In this document: piece after piece, positions 22,985-32,696 of the stretch
How positions within the stretch are numbered: position 1 is the stretch's first letter
Layout: every line of letters starts with the position of its first letter
Assembly (NCBI RefSeq): GCF_949987535.1
Contig: NC_080082.1
Span: forward strand, 46,120,374 to 46,184,373
From: Balaenoptera acutorostrata
Lineage: Eukaryota > Chordata > Mammalia > Artiodactyla > Balaenopteridae
Direction: 5' to 3'
DNA length: 64,000 nt
Program-made: the position numbers and the translations under genes
Notes under the pieces: model-generated
Databases searched by the model: none
What the model saw: only the letters and a program-made list of their open reading frames with translations
What the model was told of the DNA's origin: nothing

Positions 22985-23117
22985 AGGTGATCCATTTTGA
23001 ATTGCTTTTTGTGTATGGAGGAACGGGTCAAGGTTCATTTTTCCTTCCATAGCTATCCAGTTCTTCCAGCACTATTTATTGAAAAGACTATTGTTCCCTC
23101 CACTGAATTACCCTGAC
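22985..23117 (-). mobile_element. Older L1M, continuation beyond the nested insertion
   Basis: Antisense ORF2 wording resumes after the nested copy: 'ttgcttttttgtgtatggagg'-like sequence, 'gtcaaggttcatttttcc', 'tccagttcttccagcac', 'tgaaaagactattgttccc', 'actgaattaccctgacacc'. Confidence 0.75.
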
Positions 23118-23499
23118 ACCAGTGCCCTGGCAGGTGAACCTTGGTAGCTGTTGCAGTCATCACAAAGGACCCCCTTTCCCAGGTAAATGGGCACCTGGAG
23201 AGGAAAAATGAGACTTTCCTTCTGAGATGGAGGCAGAGTGTCTGTGACATGGACCTTGGGTTGCAGATGGTCAAGAATGCCTTTGCTAAGAACAATACTT
23301 TCATGGTTTGTACCATCTCGTAATAGGGTAAAAAAGCCTGCCTCCCTCCCATCTTCCTTTCCTTCTCCTATCTTCCTTTCCTTCTCCTATCTTCCTTCTG
23401 ACTAGAAAGAACAATAATAACTTGCAGGAGACCAAGTAGGACCACTTAGAATCTTCAAATATCAAAGCTAGAAGGAACCAAAAATATAATGAAGCACAA
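23118..23499. other. Unique sequence with a 19-bp pyrimidine tandem repeat
   Basis: Mostly unrecognised. At 23351-23397 a 19-bp unit (atcttcctttccttctcct) occurs twice perfectly, then as a partial third copy. Confidence 0.6.
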
Positions 23500-23640
23500 A
23501 CCCCTCACTTGTAAAATCAGGGAAGAGAGGCCCAGAAAGGTTAAGCAGCTTGCCCGATGTCATGGCACAAGGAAATGGCAGATGGGACCAGATCCCAGGT
23601 TTCCCAATTGCCTCTGGTGTCTGATGCTCATTTTTCACCC
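23500..23640 (-). repeat. MIR SINE fragment
   Basis: Antisense MIR: 'cttgtaaaatcagggaagag', 'aggcccagaaaggttaagcagcttgccc' (23529-23556) and 'gatcccaggtttccc'. Confidence 0.65.
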
Positions 23641-24110
23641 CACAGCCTCCCTTCTAAGGACTTCTCTGACCACCAGTGGCTCACTCTTTCTTGGAACTTT
23701 ACAAAACCATCTGGAGGAGGAGTGTTCTCAAGCAGAGTTTGACGCAGACCTGACTGTGGAAGGCAAAGAGTCAGGAGGCTTGAGTTAATGGCATCAACCC
23801 CTTTCCACAGTGGTCATCTGAAACTGCTCAGTTGCCTGCTAATTGTTCCCACACTGTCACAGATTTCAGACCGTGGGGGGCTTCCCATCATCCAGACTTC
23901 TACCAGACTCTTGCTCCTTCATCTGTGGCTGGTGCATGGCTACCATCAGTTGTAGACAGAGTGTGTAGCAGGTATGGATGTATCACAGTGGAAATCAACA
24001 CTGTCCCTACCACATGGCTTCAGGGTCTTGGTTGGAAGAGCGAGTGCCAACCTCGGCTTCTGGAACCACCCAGGCTGACAGCAGCACCCTAGGGGAGTGA
24101 GTTGTCCAAG
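23641..24110. other. Unique sequence, nothing recognised
   Basis: No gene or repeat identified. The plus-strand frame at 23832-24092 and the minus-strand frame at 23946-24257 overlap and have no domain. Confidence 0.4.
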
Positions 24111-24119
24111 AACATCAGC

Positions 24120-24240
24120 CCTGGCAGTGACATCACAGGCCATCGTGTCTAACTCCATCTTTTGCCGATGGGGAAACTGAGTCCTGGAGGGGACGTGACA
24201 TGTTCCTAACATCACACAACAAAGTTGCACCGTGAACTTT
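24120..24240 (-). repeat. MIR-like fragment
   Basis: Wording 'tctaactccatcttttgccg', 'atggggaaactgagtcctgg' and 'cctaacatcacacaacaaag' follows the antisense MIR order. Confidence 0.5.
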
Positions 24241-25044
24241 AAAGTATAGAAATTCAACTCTATTCATCATTAATTCTTTCCTTTTGTTGGATGAGACTTA
24301 AAATAAAAATTATATTTTTATTTCTACTTTTTATTATATACTTTTCAACTGTGTTGGCATTGACACATAGAAATTACTGAATAATGTTATCTTCAGAAAT
24401 CCACATATACTGTGCTTTACGGCTGATTTATAGTATATGTAGCCAAAATAACCCTTGAAATGAGATTTTCAACTTATCCAGTGCCTCATAACCTAACACT
24501 CTGTGAACGAGGTGACTCTGTGTAGCTGTTTAATCTTGAGGGAGGGAGGGAGGTCCTGACTCCTAATTAAGCACTCTTTCCCCAGCACCAAGCTGCCTTT
24601 ATCTTCTAGGGAAGTGTCCAATTTTTGTCTGTTTGCCCCTCCCCAAGACAAAAAGGAAAAAGGGAGAGGGGGTGCAGGATGGTGGATTTTCCCAGGAAGT
24701 TTGCAGATGGGGGGAAATGTAAGCAGCAAACATCTGCGAAGCTTCTAATGGATGCAACAGTAAGGGTTTAATCTGCAAAGCACCTCCCACCCCCAACTCC
24801 CAGCCCACCACAGCTACAGCGCGGCTTCCAGGGCTGAGAGCAGCCCGTGCCATATCCCTTTAATGCTGGGTCTTCCTCTGGGTTCTTAGTCTCTCTGGGA
24901 AGTGACTGTGTACAGGGAGAGTGTAATTGGCAGGCTGTGACACTCCTGTCTGCAAGTGTCTCTCTAAGTGCAGCACATTTCAGCCTTTATCTGGTGATGG
25001 CTGCTACCTGAGAAAGGCCCTGGGCCATCTCAAAGGGCTTGTAG

Positions 25045-25080
25045 CAGCTAATTGTGCCTGTTAGGACCAGCAATTAGCTG
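25045..25080. promoter_or_regulatory. Inverted pair of homeodomain-type sites
   Basis: cagctaattg at 25045-25054 and its exact reverse complement caattagctg at 25071-25080, 16 bp apart. Both carry the TAATTG/CAATTA core bound by many homeodomain proteins. The geometry is seen directly; binding is inference. Confidence 0.35.
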
Positions 25081-25204
25081 GGAACTATGGACTTGGAAGC
25101 TCCAACACCCACCAGCTTTCAGCTCGTTTCTCTCCCTTTCACTTAACTAGCCGAGCCTAATAGAGGCGGTGAAGGACAGGTGGGGGAGATGCAGTGAGGA
25201 CAAG

Positions 25205-25330
25205 GGGGCGGGGTCTAGCCGGGTCTTCATCACCGACGCCCCCTCTGAGTCCCACACTCCGCCCCCGCCCAAGAGAACCAGTGAGGAGAAGCAGGCACCA
25301 GATGCTGATCCCATGCCATAAATACTCCCT
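25205..25330. promoter_or_regulatory. GC-box pair with a downstream TATA-like site
   Basis: GGGGGCGGGG at about 25205-25214 and CCGCCCCCGCCC at about 25260-25271 are Sp/KLF-type GC boxes on opposite strands. CATAAATA at 25317-25324 is TATA/MEF2-like, about 45 bp beyond the second box. It looks like a small promoter layout, but no transcript or first exon can be identified. Confidence 0.25.
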
Positions 25331-26126
25331 GTTTATTGCAGGGCCGAGGCTGGAGGCTTATTAATCGGTATTGGGAGTCATGCTGCCCCTGTTTGTACAG
25401 TTTAAGCGTGAGTTGGAAGATGACAATAAAAAACTAATTAGGCGCAGGTCATAAAGGAGATCGCACATGCATGTTGTCTGCTGGTTACTATGGGCACACG
25501 ATGGTTTTGGTGGAAACGTGAGGCAGAACAACTGAAAATTGAGACAATAAATCAGTTTCATTGAATAAAAGCCATGCATTTACCCATTAATTAAGGATAA
25601 TGGTATCCTATAAGCTTTTGTGTACCATAGGTAATTTGTTATACCTTACCATAATAATATACATTGAAGATTAAAAATTTGGTATACTTTACAGGTATTT
25701 GATTAACCCACTCAGAAAGAACTAAAGATGTGAGTCCAATCCTGCATTCAGGTCCCCATGATCGTTTTGGTCCAGTGACTCAGGCCTAATTATTGGGTGT
25801 TCCTCCCTGCCGGCCAAGTGAATCTCCATCCCAGGAACAGGGATACAGTCTGGTGTAGTGAATTTGTGTTTTATTTTTTTTTTAGCTGCCCACCATACTA
25901 TCCCCTTCTTTACAAAACAGCATCCTGATTTTGGGGGAGGGGGATTGCCATTCGTTCCCATGTTGTTTGCTGTCTTGTTGGGGCTGTCAATCAAGGTGCC
26001 AAGGCGGGCATGCAATCAGGGATCAGCCAAGGACATTCACTGTCCCAGATTTGGGACTCAGTGAGCAGAGAAATGGAAGAACAAAGACAGGACTGTCAAT
26101 GGGATTCTGCCTTGGAGACCTCAGTC

Positions 26127-26641
26127 ACCTTTGGTGGTGAGCAGAATAACGGGCCTCCAAAGGCATTCACACCTTAATCTCCGGGACCTAAGACTATATT
26201 ATTTTACGTGGCAAAGGGACTTTGCAGTTGTGATTAAAGGTACAGACTTTGAGAAGGAAAATTAGCTTGGATTGTCCAGGGGTGGCTGGTGTAATCACAT
26301 GAGTCCTTAAAAGAGCAACATCTTTCCTAGCTGGGTCAGAAAAAGAGACGACAATAAAGGAGGTGTCAGAGCTGGGACATGAGAAGGACTCAGCCATCAC
26401 TCCTGACCATTCCTGTAGCTGGAAGAAGGCGCCCAGAGCCAAGGAATGTGGGTGACACTAGAAGCTGGAGAAAGAAATAAAGCATATTGTCTGTCCCCTA
26501 GAGCCTCCAGAAAGGAATGTAGTCCTCCAGATATTTTAGCCTGGTAAAATCTCTGTCAGATCTATAGAACTGTAAAATCATACATTTGTTTTGTTTAAGC
26601 CACCGAATTTATTTGTTACAGCAGCAATAGAAAACTAATAC
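26127..26641 (+). mobile_element. Ancient LTR-like repeat (MaLR-type), plus strand
   Basis: The left part has 'gcagaataacgggcctccaaa', 'tggcaaagggactttgcag' and 'gattgtccaggg'; the right part has 'gagcctccagaaaggaatg', 'gttttgtttaagccacc', 'gttacagcagcaatagaaaac' and terminal CTAATAC. This is a very common mammalian repeat. I take it as an ERVL-MaLR-type LTR, but an L1M 3'UTR is the alternative I cannot exclude from memory. Confidence 0.6.
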
Positions 26642-27034
26642 GTCCCTTGAGCCAATGTCCTCAGTCTTAATCAGCATGTTTCTGCTGCTTGTAACCAGCC
26701 CTAAGGGAACTGGAAAGAGCAACTGTGCCTTCTAAGGCCTCAAGCAAATATAGATGGGCCATAGGCATAAGCTACCAGCTAGGGACAGGCTTGCTAACTC
26801 AACAAATGAAATGGAGATGGAAATGAAAGACACTACTTACTCTAGCTTCCTGTGTTTCCAGCACCAAACCATCCACAGACACATTTACCATCTATGCTGG
26901 GAAGATTTTCCTCCACTATCCCCCTTCCTCTCATCCTTAAACTTTAGTTCTCAAAACATGAATGCCTGGGTCTCCCAACCCAATTGACACCTCAAAATTT
27001 CATTTGCTTTTTCTGGGAAAGGCATAGACATGTG
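26642..27034. other. Unique sequence, nothing recognised
   Basis: No gene or repeat identified; the 77-codon plus-strand frame (26754-26987) has no family resemblance. Confidence 0.4.
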
Positions 27035-27105
27035 ACCTTTTTTTAAAGCTCACCTGAGTATTCTGATGCCTGTGGGGTTCTGATGCTGGAGAGAATCACT
27101 GGTCT
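27035..27105 (-). mobile_element. MER5-like hAT fragment
   Basis: Ends in 'ttttaaagctcacctgagtattctgatgcc' (27041-27070) and 'gagagaatcactgg', the right half of a MER5-type element. Confidence 0.5.
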
Positions 27106-27255
27106 AATTCAAATCCAGCATTTCTTGATAAAGTAATTGAAACTTGAATAAGGTAAGCATCCTGCCCAATGGTCCCACAGCCTAGCAGTGATAGAGAACT
27201 CTGGGATTCCAGCTCCAGGTTCGGTACTTGTCCTGTGACCAGGGCTGCTGTGCAC
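27106..27255 (-). repeat. MIR-like fragment
   Basis: Antisense MIR order: 'ataaagtaattgaaacttg', 'ggtaagcatcctgcccaatgg', 'cagcctagcagtgatagag', 'gggattccagctccagg'. Highly diverged. Confidence 0.5.
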
Positions 27256-27299
27256 CCTATGGCATTACAGAATTCAGTGTGTCCTCCATGATCTATCAT

Positions 27300-27523
27300 C
27301 CAGAAATTTTTAATTGGAGCATTTCATTCATTTGCAATTTAATGTAATCATGTCATATTTGGATTTAAATCTACCATCTCACTAGGTGCTTTTGATTAGT
27401 CTTACCGACTCTATGCTCCTTTTCTTGTCTTTGGGTTGACTATTTTATTACTCCTTTCAGTGTTTACTCTATTACTTTGGGAGTTATATACTCATTTACT
27501 ATTCTTTTTTAGTTAGCCTATTG
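27300..27523 (-). mobile_element. L1M inter-ORF fragment, minus strand (outermost level of nest, left part)
   Basis: Antisense L1M wording 'catttgcaatttaatgtaatcatg', 'ggatttaaatctaccatctcac', then a T-rich run. It appears to resume at 28577 after a block of nested elements. Confidence 0.55.
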
Positions 27524-27632
27524 AAGTGGTTTTCAACTAGAGAGATTCCTCCCACCATAAGGGAAGTTTGGCAATGTCTGGAGACAAGTTTGGATGTCAC
27601 AATTATGGCAGCAGAGTTTGGGGAGGGTGTTG
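27524..27632. mobile_element. MER20 left half (second level of nest)
   Basis: Follows MER20 from its terminus: 'aagtggttttcaac', 'tttggcaatgtctggagaca' (27569-27588), 'gatgtcacaatta', 'ggggagggtg'. The right half is at 28450-28576. Confidence 0.7.
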
Positions 27633-27753
27633 TGTATTATCCAGGATTCTCTAGACAAACAGAACTAATAGGAGATATATAGCTATAGATATATATAGAA
27701 CCCTACATCTATTTATCTATCTATAGAACCATAGGTATAGATAGATATATCTC
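27633..27753. mobile_element. LTR-like element, left part (third level of nest)
   Basis: Begins TGTATTA, then 'attctctagacaaacagaac' and 'taggagatatata', followed by an internal TAGATA-type microsatellite (about 27680-27750). With the right part (28051-28449, ending ATTAACTCTCACA) it forms a TG...CA-bounded unit, as in a solitary LTR. Confidence 0.55.
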
Positions 27754-28050
27754 CAGGCATACCTTAGAGAGATTGCAGGCTTGGTTTCAGACCACTGCAA
27801 TATAATGAGTCAAACAAATTTTTTTGGTTTCTCAGTGCAAGCTATGTTTACACTATACTGTACTATATTAAGTGTGCAATTGCATTATGTCTAGAAAAGC
27901 AATTTACATACCTAACTGAAAATTACTTTATTGCTAATAAGTGCTAACCATCATCTGACAACACAGGTTTGCCACAAACCTTCAATTTGTAAAACAGGCC
28001 ATATCTCTGAAGAGCAATAAAGTGAAACACAATAAAACGAGGTGTGCCTA
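27754..28050 (+). mobile_element. Tigger1-derived short element (innermost level of nest)
   Basis: Left end caggcataccttagagagat with 'ccactgcaatataatgagtc'; right end 'gagcaataaagtgaaacac' and 'aataaaacgaggtgtgccta'. Both termini are those of Tigger1 (pogo-like, TA target), while the transposase-coding middle is absent: a nonautonomous deletion derivative of about 297 bp, sitting in TA-rich sequence. Confidence 0.75.
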
Positions 28051-28449
28051 TATATATGTATGGAAATTTATGATAAGACATTGGCTCATGCAATTATGGA
28101 GGCTAAGAAGTCCACCATCTGCCGTCTGCAAGCTAGAGACCTAGGAAAGCTGGTGTTATAGTTTGAAGGCCTGAGAACCAGGAGTGCCAAGGGCGGGGAG
28201 AGATGGGCGCCCCAGGTCCATCAGAGAGTGAATCCTCCCTTCTTCCGCATTTGTGTTCTATTCAGGTCCTCAAAAGATTGTTTGATGCCCACCCACCCTG
28301 GGGACAGCAATCCACTTTGCTCCATCTACCAATTCAAATGCAAATCTCTTCTGGAAACACCCTCACAGACACACCCAGAAATGATGTTCCACCAGATATC
28401 TGGGAATCCCATAATCCAGCCAAGTTGACAAATAAAATTAACTCTCACA
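28051..28449. mobile_element. LTR-like element, right part
   Basis: Continues the interrupted element: 'acattggctcatgcaattatggaggc' (28078-28103), 'ttgatgcccacccaccctggg', 'caagttgacaaataaaatta' and terminal CTCTCACA. The order matches a common mammalian LTR-like repeat. Confidence 0.55.
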
Positions 28450-28576
28450 GATTGCTAATGGTGGCTAGTTAGTAGGGGCCAGAATTGCTGCTAAACAATC
28501 TACAGTATGCAGAAAAGTCTCCCACAGCTAAGAACATATGGCCCCACATATCATAGGCCAAGGCTGAGAAACCCTG
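28450..28576. mobile_element. MER20 right half
   Basis: Resumes exactly where the left half stopped: 'tagtaggggccagaattgct', 'gctaaacaatctacagtatgc', 'catatcataggccaaggctg', ending 'gagaaaccctg'. Confidence 0.7.
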
Positions 28577-28985
28577 CCCTGGAGATGACAACTTTCATCC
28601 TTGCCTTATCAAAATCTAATATCAATTTGGCAATTTTACATGCTTTCTAGAAAATGCAATAGAATACTTTACTTCCTTTGCCCAGTTTCAACTCATGTGC
28701 TATTGGTGTTAGGCATTCTCTCTACATTTTAAATGCCACAAAATATCTTTGTAATTGTTTGATACAGCCAGTTCTTCATTTAGATTTGCTCAGAGCTCTT
28801 CATTCCTCCTGCATCTCTGACCTTCCATCTGGAATCCTTTTCCTTCTACCTAAACAACTCCCTTTTCTATTTCTTATAATGCAGATCTGCTAGTGAGTTC
28901 TCCGAGCTTTTGTTTGTCTGAAAATGTCTTTTTTGCACTTTGTTTTCATTTTTCTGATATTAGTATATTTATCAGTGTCTACAAG
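28577..28985 (-). mobile_element. L1M fragment, minus strand (outermost level, right part)
   Basis: Antisense L1M inter-ORF to ORF1 3' wording: 'atgcagatctgctagtgagttc' (28879-28900), 'ttgtctgaaaatgtctttt'. This is the expected continuation of 27300-27523. Confidence 0.55.
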
Positions 28986-29760
28986 GAGAAAACCCTGCCC
29001 CCCAAGAATAAAAGCAAGCATTCTTCTACCACAACCACAGCACCATTATCACACGTAAGAGATTAGCAATGATTTAATGATATATAAAATCAAGTTAATA
29101 TTCAAAATTCCATAGTTGCCCCCAAGAGGTTTGGATCCTTTTATAAGGATTCACCTGGTTGTTACGTCTCTTTAGTGTTTTTCAGTCTAGAATTCTGCCC
29201 ATTAATTTTTAAAATTATTGTTATTACTTTTGGTCTTTCATTACAGTGTCATGTTAGAAGAATCAGGCCAGATGTCTGATAGAACATCTCACATGCTGGG
29301 TTTTTTTGACTATTTCCTCATGATTTGATTTAGGTTCGATATTTTGGCAAGCATTTTACATGGGAGACGCATGTACTTATTGCCACATATCAGGAGGCAC
29401 ATAGAGTCAGGCTGTCCCTACTAGTGATGGTCACTTAATTAAGGTGGTGACTTCCAGGTCTCTTTAGTGTAAAGATTTTTCTTTGGTGCTAAGTAGGCTA
29501 TAAAAAGCAAATATTTATTCCCCTTTGTAATCAGTAAGATACCTTCCTCATTGAGACTGTGACATATCATCACCCTTAGCAACCTTCACCCAGGCACTTA
29601 TCATCCATTAATGACTCTCAGCTATTGCACTGGGGATTGCAAATGGATTTTATAATCCCTCTGTATTGGATCAACTACTTTTCAAAGGATCCCTGGTTTC
29701 CTTGAGTGGGGAAATGTACTTAGAAACCAAGATCTGGGCTGTAGGTGCGCTCCTCACCAA
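28986..29760. repeat. Ancient LINE-like repeat, copy A
   Basis: Contains 'ttgttacgtctctttagtg' (29159), 'tcctcatgatttgatttagg', 'atcaggaggcacatag', 'aaggtggtgacttccaggtc', 'ttgtaatcagtaagatacc' and 'accttcacccaggcacttatcatcc'. The same word order occurs in the block 31700-32640, so both look like copies of one family, probably the 3' part of an old L1; exact name uncertain. Confidence 0.55.
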
Positions 29761-30289
29761 CTGGTTGCTATTGCTTCTAACTCTTTTTAGGCGAAACAAT
29801 TAGGAAATATATTTTTTCTCAAACCTCTGAGTTCATACTGATAAGCTCCAGTTCCATAGAAAATTGATTTCATATTTACATTTCCCTCCTCCCACAAAGA
29901 GAACCCAAGTTTGCAAAAACATATTTGCACATTTTCCTTATTCTATAATGGACAAAATTCTTTCAGATTATACACTAATACCAACACCACCTACAGACCT
30001 CCTAAGTAAAGGTTGATATTCCTTTGGGAAATTTTTTAAATATATATTTTTTAACTTTAGACTACATCTCTGTAGGAATGTGTGATTAGAGTACTGTGTT
30101 CAAAAGTTGCTTAACGTTTTTCTCTTCATGGTTATGTTTTCAATATTATCAACTGAAAGTACAGTTTGAATAATTTGTCTCTGTATCAAATTTTCACATT
30201 AGAGTTTATCCTTTTGATATTATTTTGCATACATAAAATATTTACAAAGTTCAAAGCTATTGTTCAAAATTCGAAACTATGATTCAAAA
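29761..30289. other. AT-rich sequence, probably decayed L1
   Basis: No gene. Composition and position suggest old L1 3'UTR, but no diagnostic words are clear. Confidence 0.3.
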
Positions 30290-31700
30290 TTCAAATCTAT
30301 GTAAAAAGATATTCTCAGGGAATTCTCACTCACATAAATATTAGCCTATCCCACTCCTACTCATCTTCAGAGGAAAAACTTTTCATTGGTTTCTGGTATA
30401 TCATACTGTGTTTCCTTCTGCAAAAGTAAGTATATATGTATGTATGCATATACATACATTTTATTATAGTATTTATATATTATAACATATACATGTTACT
30501 TCACAATCTTTTTAAAATAAAAGATATATCTATATCTTGTTCTTTGCAATTGATATCTTGTTCTATATATCTTGTTCTTTGCAATTGATAAAACATTCAG
30601 AAAAATACCACAATAGTAGCTTATAGAGACAGTCTTCATTCTTTCTTACAGCTAAATATTATTCTACTGTGTGAATATACTAAGGTTTATTCAGATAGTC
30701 TTCTATGGATGTGCAGTCAAGTTGATATTACTTTCTATTACGTTGGGATAAATTCCTAATAGTGGGGCTGCGTTGCTCTTAAAAACAAATTGTGGGCATT
30801 TTTTCCTACCTTTAACCGGTATATTTTTCCACGTAAATGCTAAAAAACTTTGTTCAGATTCTGGGGGAAAAGTATTGGTATTTTATTGTGATCCTTACAC
30901 TTTTATATATTAATTTGGTTAGATGACGTCCTTATGATGCTAATTTTTTTTTTTTTTTTTTTTTTTTGGGCCAAGAACAGAGAATGCATTTCCATTTGTT
31001 CAGGCTTACTTTTGAGTCTTTCAGAGTGTTTCTAAGTTTTCTTCATGTAGGTTTTGCACATTTATTATTGCATTTATTTATAAGAATTTCTCTTTTTGTT
31101 GTTATTTTAAGTGGGCTTTTATCTTTGATTACATCATCTAACTGGTTATTTGTATATTTAAAGGCTAATTTTATGCTGATTTTAGATCCTTCCACCTTAC
31201 TGAATTCTGTGTATTTGTGTGGCTCTCTGTGTGTATATTGCTCTTGATACTGACTTACTGGTGTTTCCAGGTGCATTATCATATCATATACACATAGAGG
31301 AAGTTTTACTTTTTTCCAGTCCTCATGCTTCTTATGGTTCTGAAAATATTAGCCAATCAAATTAGACAAAATTTTAAAAAGTACACAACAGTAGCGGTAG
31401 TGAAGATGATGGGATCACTGCTTTCTTCTGAATCTTAGTAGAAATACTTCTAATGTTAATCCATGAGATAAATGCTACCTTTTGGACTAAGGAATAAATA
31501 TTTTACCATTAAGAAAGTTTTCATTAGGAGTGAATTTTGACTTTCGTTGAAGTCCTCTTCAGCATCTATAGAGATAATCATGTGTTCTACTAATGTTGTG
31601 AATTATGTTAATGGATTTTCTAATATTAAACCATCTTTGAATTTCTCAAATAAGTACCACTTGGTATAATGTATTATTTTTATCTTTTTTTGAATTGCCA
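30290..31700 (-). mobile_element. Ancient L1M 3'UTR and ORF2 remnant, minus strand
   Basis: 3'UTR style at the left ('ctaaatattattctactgtg', 'gggataaattcctaatagtgg'), then antisense ORF2: 'gcatttccatttgttcagg', 'gatccttccaccttactgaattc', 'atctatagagataatcatgtg', 'atggattttctaatattaaacc'. A 24-nt T run (30944-30967) interrupts it. A 35-bp tandem duplication lies at 30531-30590. Confidence 0.7.
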
Positions 31701-31890
31701 TTAATAATAATTTCAAACTTTCAGGATATTTAAGAACAGTGCAATGGAGTTTCTTTACCCAGACTCAAAAATTGTTAACAGTTTGCCACATTTGCAAGTG
31801 TGTATTTCCTTGAAAAAATGTCAGCACATAAGTGCCACAAAATTTTGAAAATCAGGAAATTTAACATTGATATGATACCATTATTTAATT
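31701..31890. repeat. Ancient LINE-like repeat, copy B, left part
   Basis: Contains 'gaaaatcaggaaatttaacattgatatgatacc' (31849-31881), a hallmark of the same ancient family as 28986-29760. Interrupted by a SINE. Confidence 0.5.
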
Positions 31891-31907
31891 ATAGCCTAAA
31901 TTTTTTT

Positions 31908-32187
31908 TTTTTTTTTTTTTTATGGCTGTGTTGGGTCTTCACTTCTGTGCGAGGGCTTTCTCTAGTTGTGGCAAGCGGGGGCCACTCTTCATCGCGGTGC
32001 GCGGGCCTTTCACTATGGCGGCCCCTCCCGTTGCGGGGCACAGGCTCCAGACGCGTAGGCTCAGTACTTGTGGCTCACGGGCCCAGCTGCTCTGCGGCAT
32101 GTGGGATCTTCCCAGACCAGGGCCCGAACCCGTGTGCCCTGCATTAGCAGGCAGATTCTCAACCACTGCGCCACCAGGGAAGCCCAT
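31908..32187 (-). mobile_element. CHR-type tRNA-derived SINE, minus strand
   Basis: Read on the minus strand it starts GGCTTCCCTGGTGGCGCAGTGG (22 nt, 32184 backwards), giving a tRNA A box, with a B box GGTTCGGGCCC further in and a body ending in the tail seen as a T run at 31901-31921. Flanking duplication: atagcctaaatttt (31891-31904) and atagcctaagtttt (32188-32201), one mismatch. This is the CHR family typical of cetaceans, hippos and ruminants. The 82-115-codon frames inside it are not genes. Confidence 0.9.
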
Positions 32188-32696
32188 ATAGCCTAAGTTT
32201 TAATTCTACCTACTGCCCCCATAATGTTCTTCTTCAGTCCAGTATCTAATCCAGGACCAGCCTCTAGAATTTAGTTGGTCTATAGTTTCCTTTAATCTGG
32301 AACATTTGCTATTCCTTTATTGTCTTTCATGATATTGGCATTTTTGAAGAGAAACAGGAAAATTGTTTTGTAAAATGTCCTTCAATCTGTTGGATATTTT
32401 CTAATGATTAGGTTTAGGTTATGTGCTTTGGGCTGGACTTCTATGGCAGTAATTTTGTTATTTTCAGTATATCTCTTCAGTAGGCACCTGGTGTCAATTT
32501 GTTATATTATTTTGTTGGATTTCTAGCTATACCTCTTTGATTGCTTTGTTATTTGCTCCAGGGATTAAGATATACATCCTTAATTTTTATATTAACTTTG
32601 TTCACCAGGTTTCTCCACTGTAGTGTTACTATGTCTTCTTTTGTAATTACTAAACACTTTTCTGTAATGAATTTTGGTTGAATTACTTTAAACATT
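32188..32696. repeat. Ancient LINE-like repeat, copy B, right part
   Basis: Continues copy B: 'cctttaatctggaacatttgc' (32289), 'tgtctttcatgatattggc', 'tgtaaaatgtccttcaatc', 'taggttatgtgctttgggc', 'aggtttctccactgtagtgttac', 'ttttgtaattactaaacac'. L1 inter-ORF wording at 32540-32590 suggests a second small piece. Confidence 0.5.

Larger units (their letters stand above)
24241..26120. other. Unique block with candidate regulatory DNA
   Basis: About 1.9 kb without a recognised transposon. AT-rich at 24280-24480 and 25560-25720; GC-rich with CpGs at 25150-25280. Homeodomain-type words recur (25045-25080, 25434-25441, 25585-25602). No coding frame I accept. Confidence 0.4.

Noticed and set aside
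25150..25280. CpG island
   Set aside because: CpG-containing GC boxes are present, but the GC-rich span is too short to call an island by eye.
27680..27760. Regularly spaced TAGATA units as a possible CRISPR-like array
   Set aside because: Plain microsatellite within an LTR-like element in a mammalian genome; no spacers.
32165..32186. tRNA gene suggested by A- and B-box motifs
   Set aside because: The motifs belong to a tRNA-derived SINE with a tail and target duplication; the cloverleaf is not preserved.
31800..32191. Frames of 82-115 codons on both strands
   Set aside because: They lie across a CHR SINE and its flanks; similar shadows occur at 61356-61834 in the second SINE.
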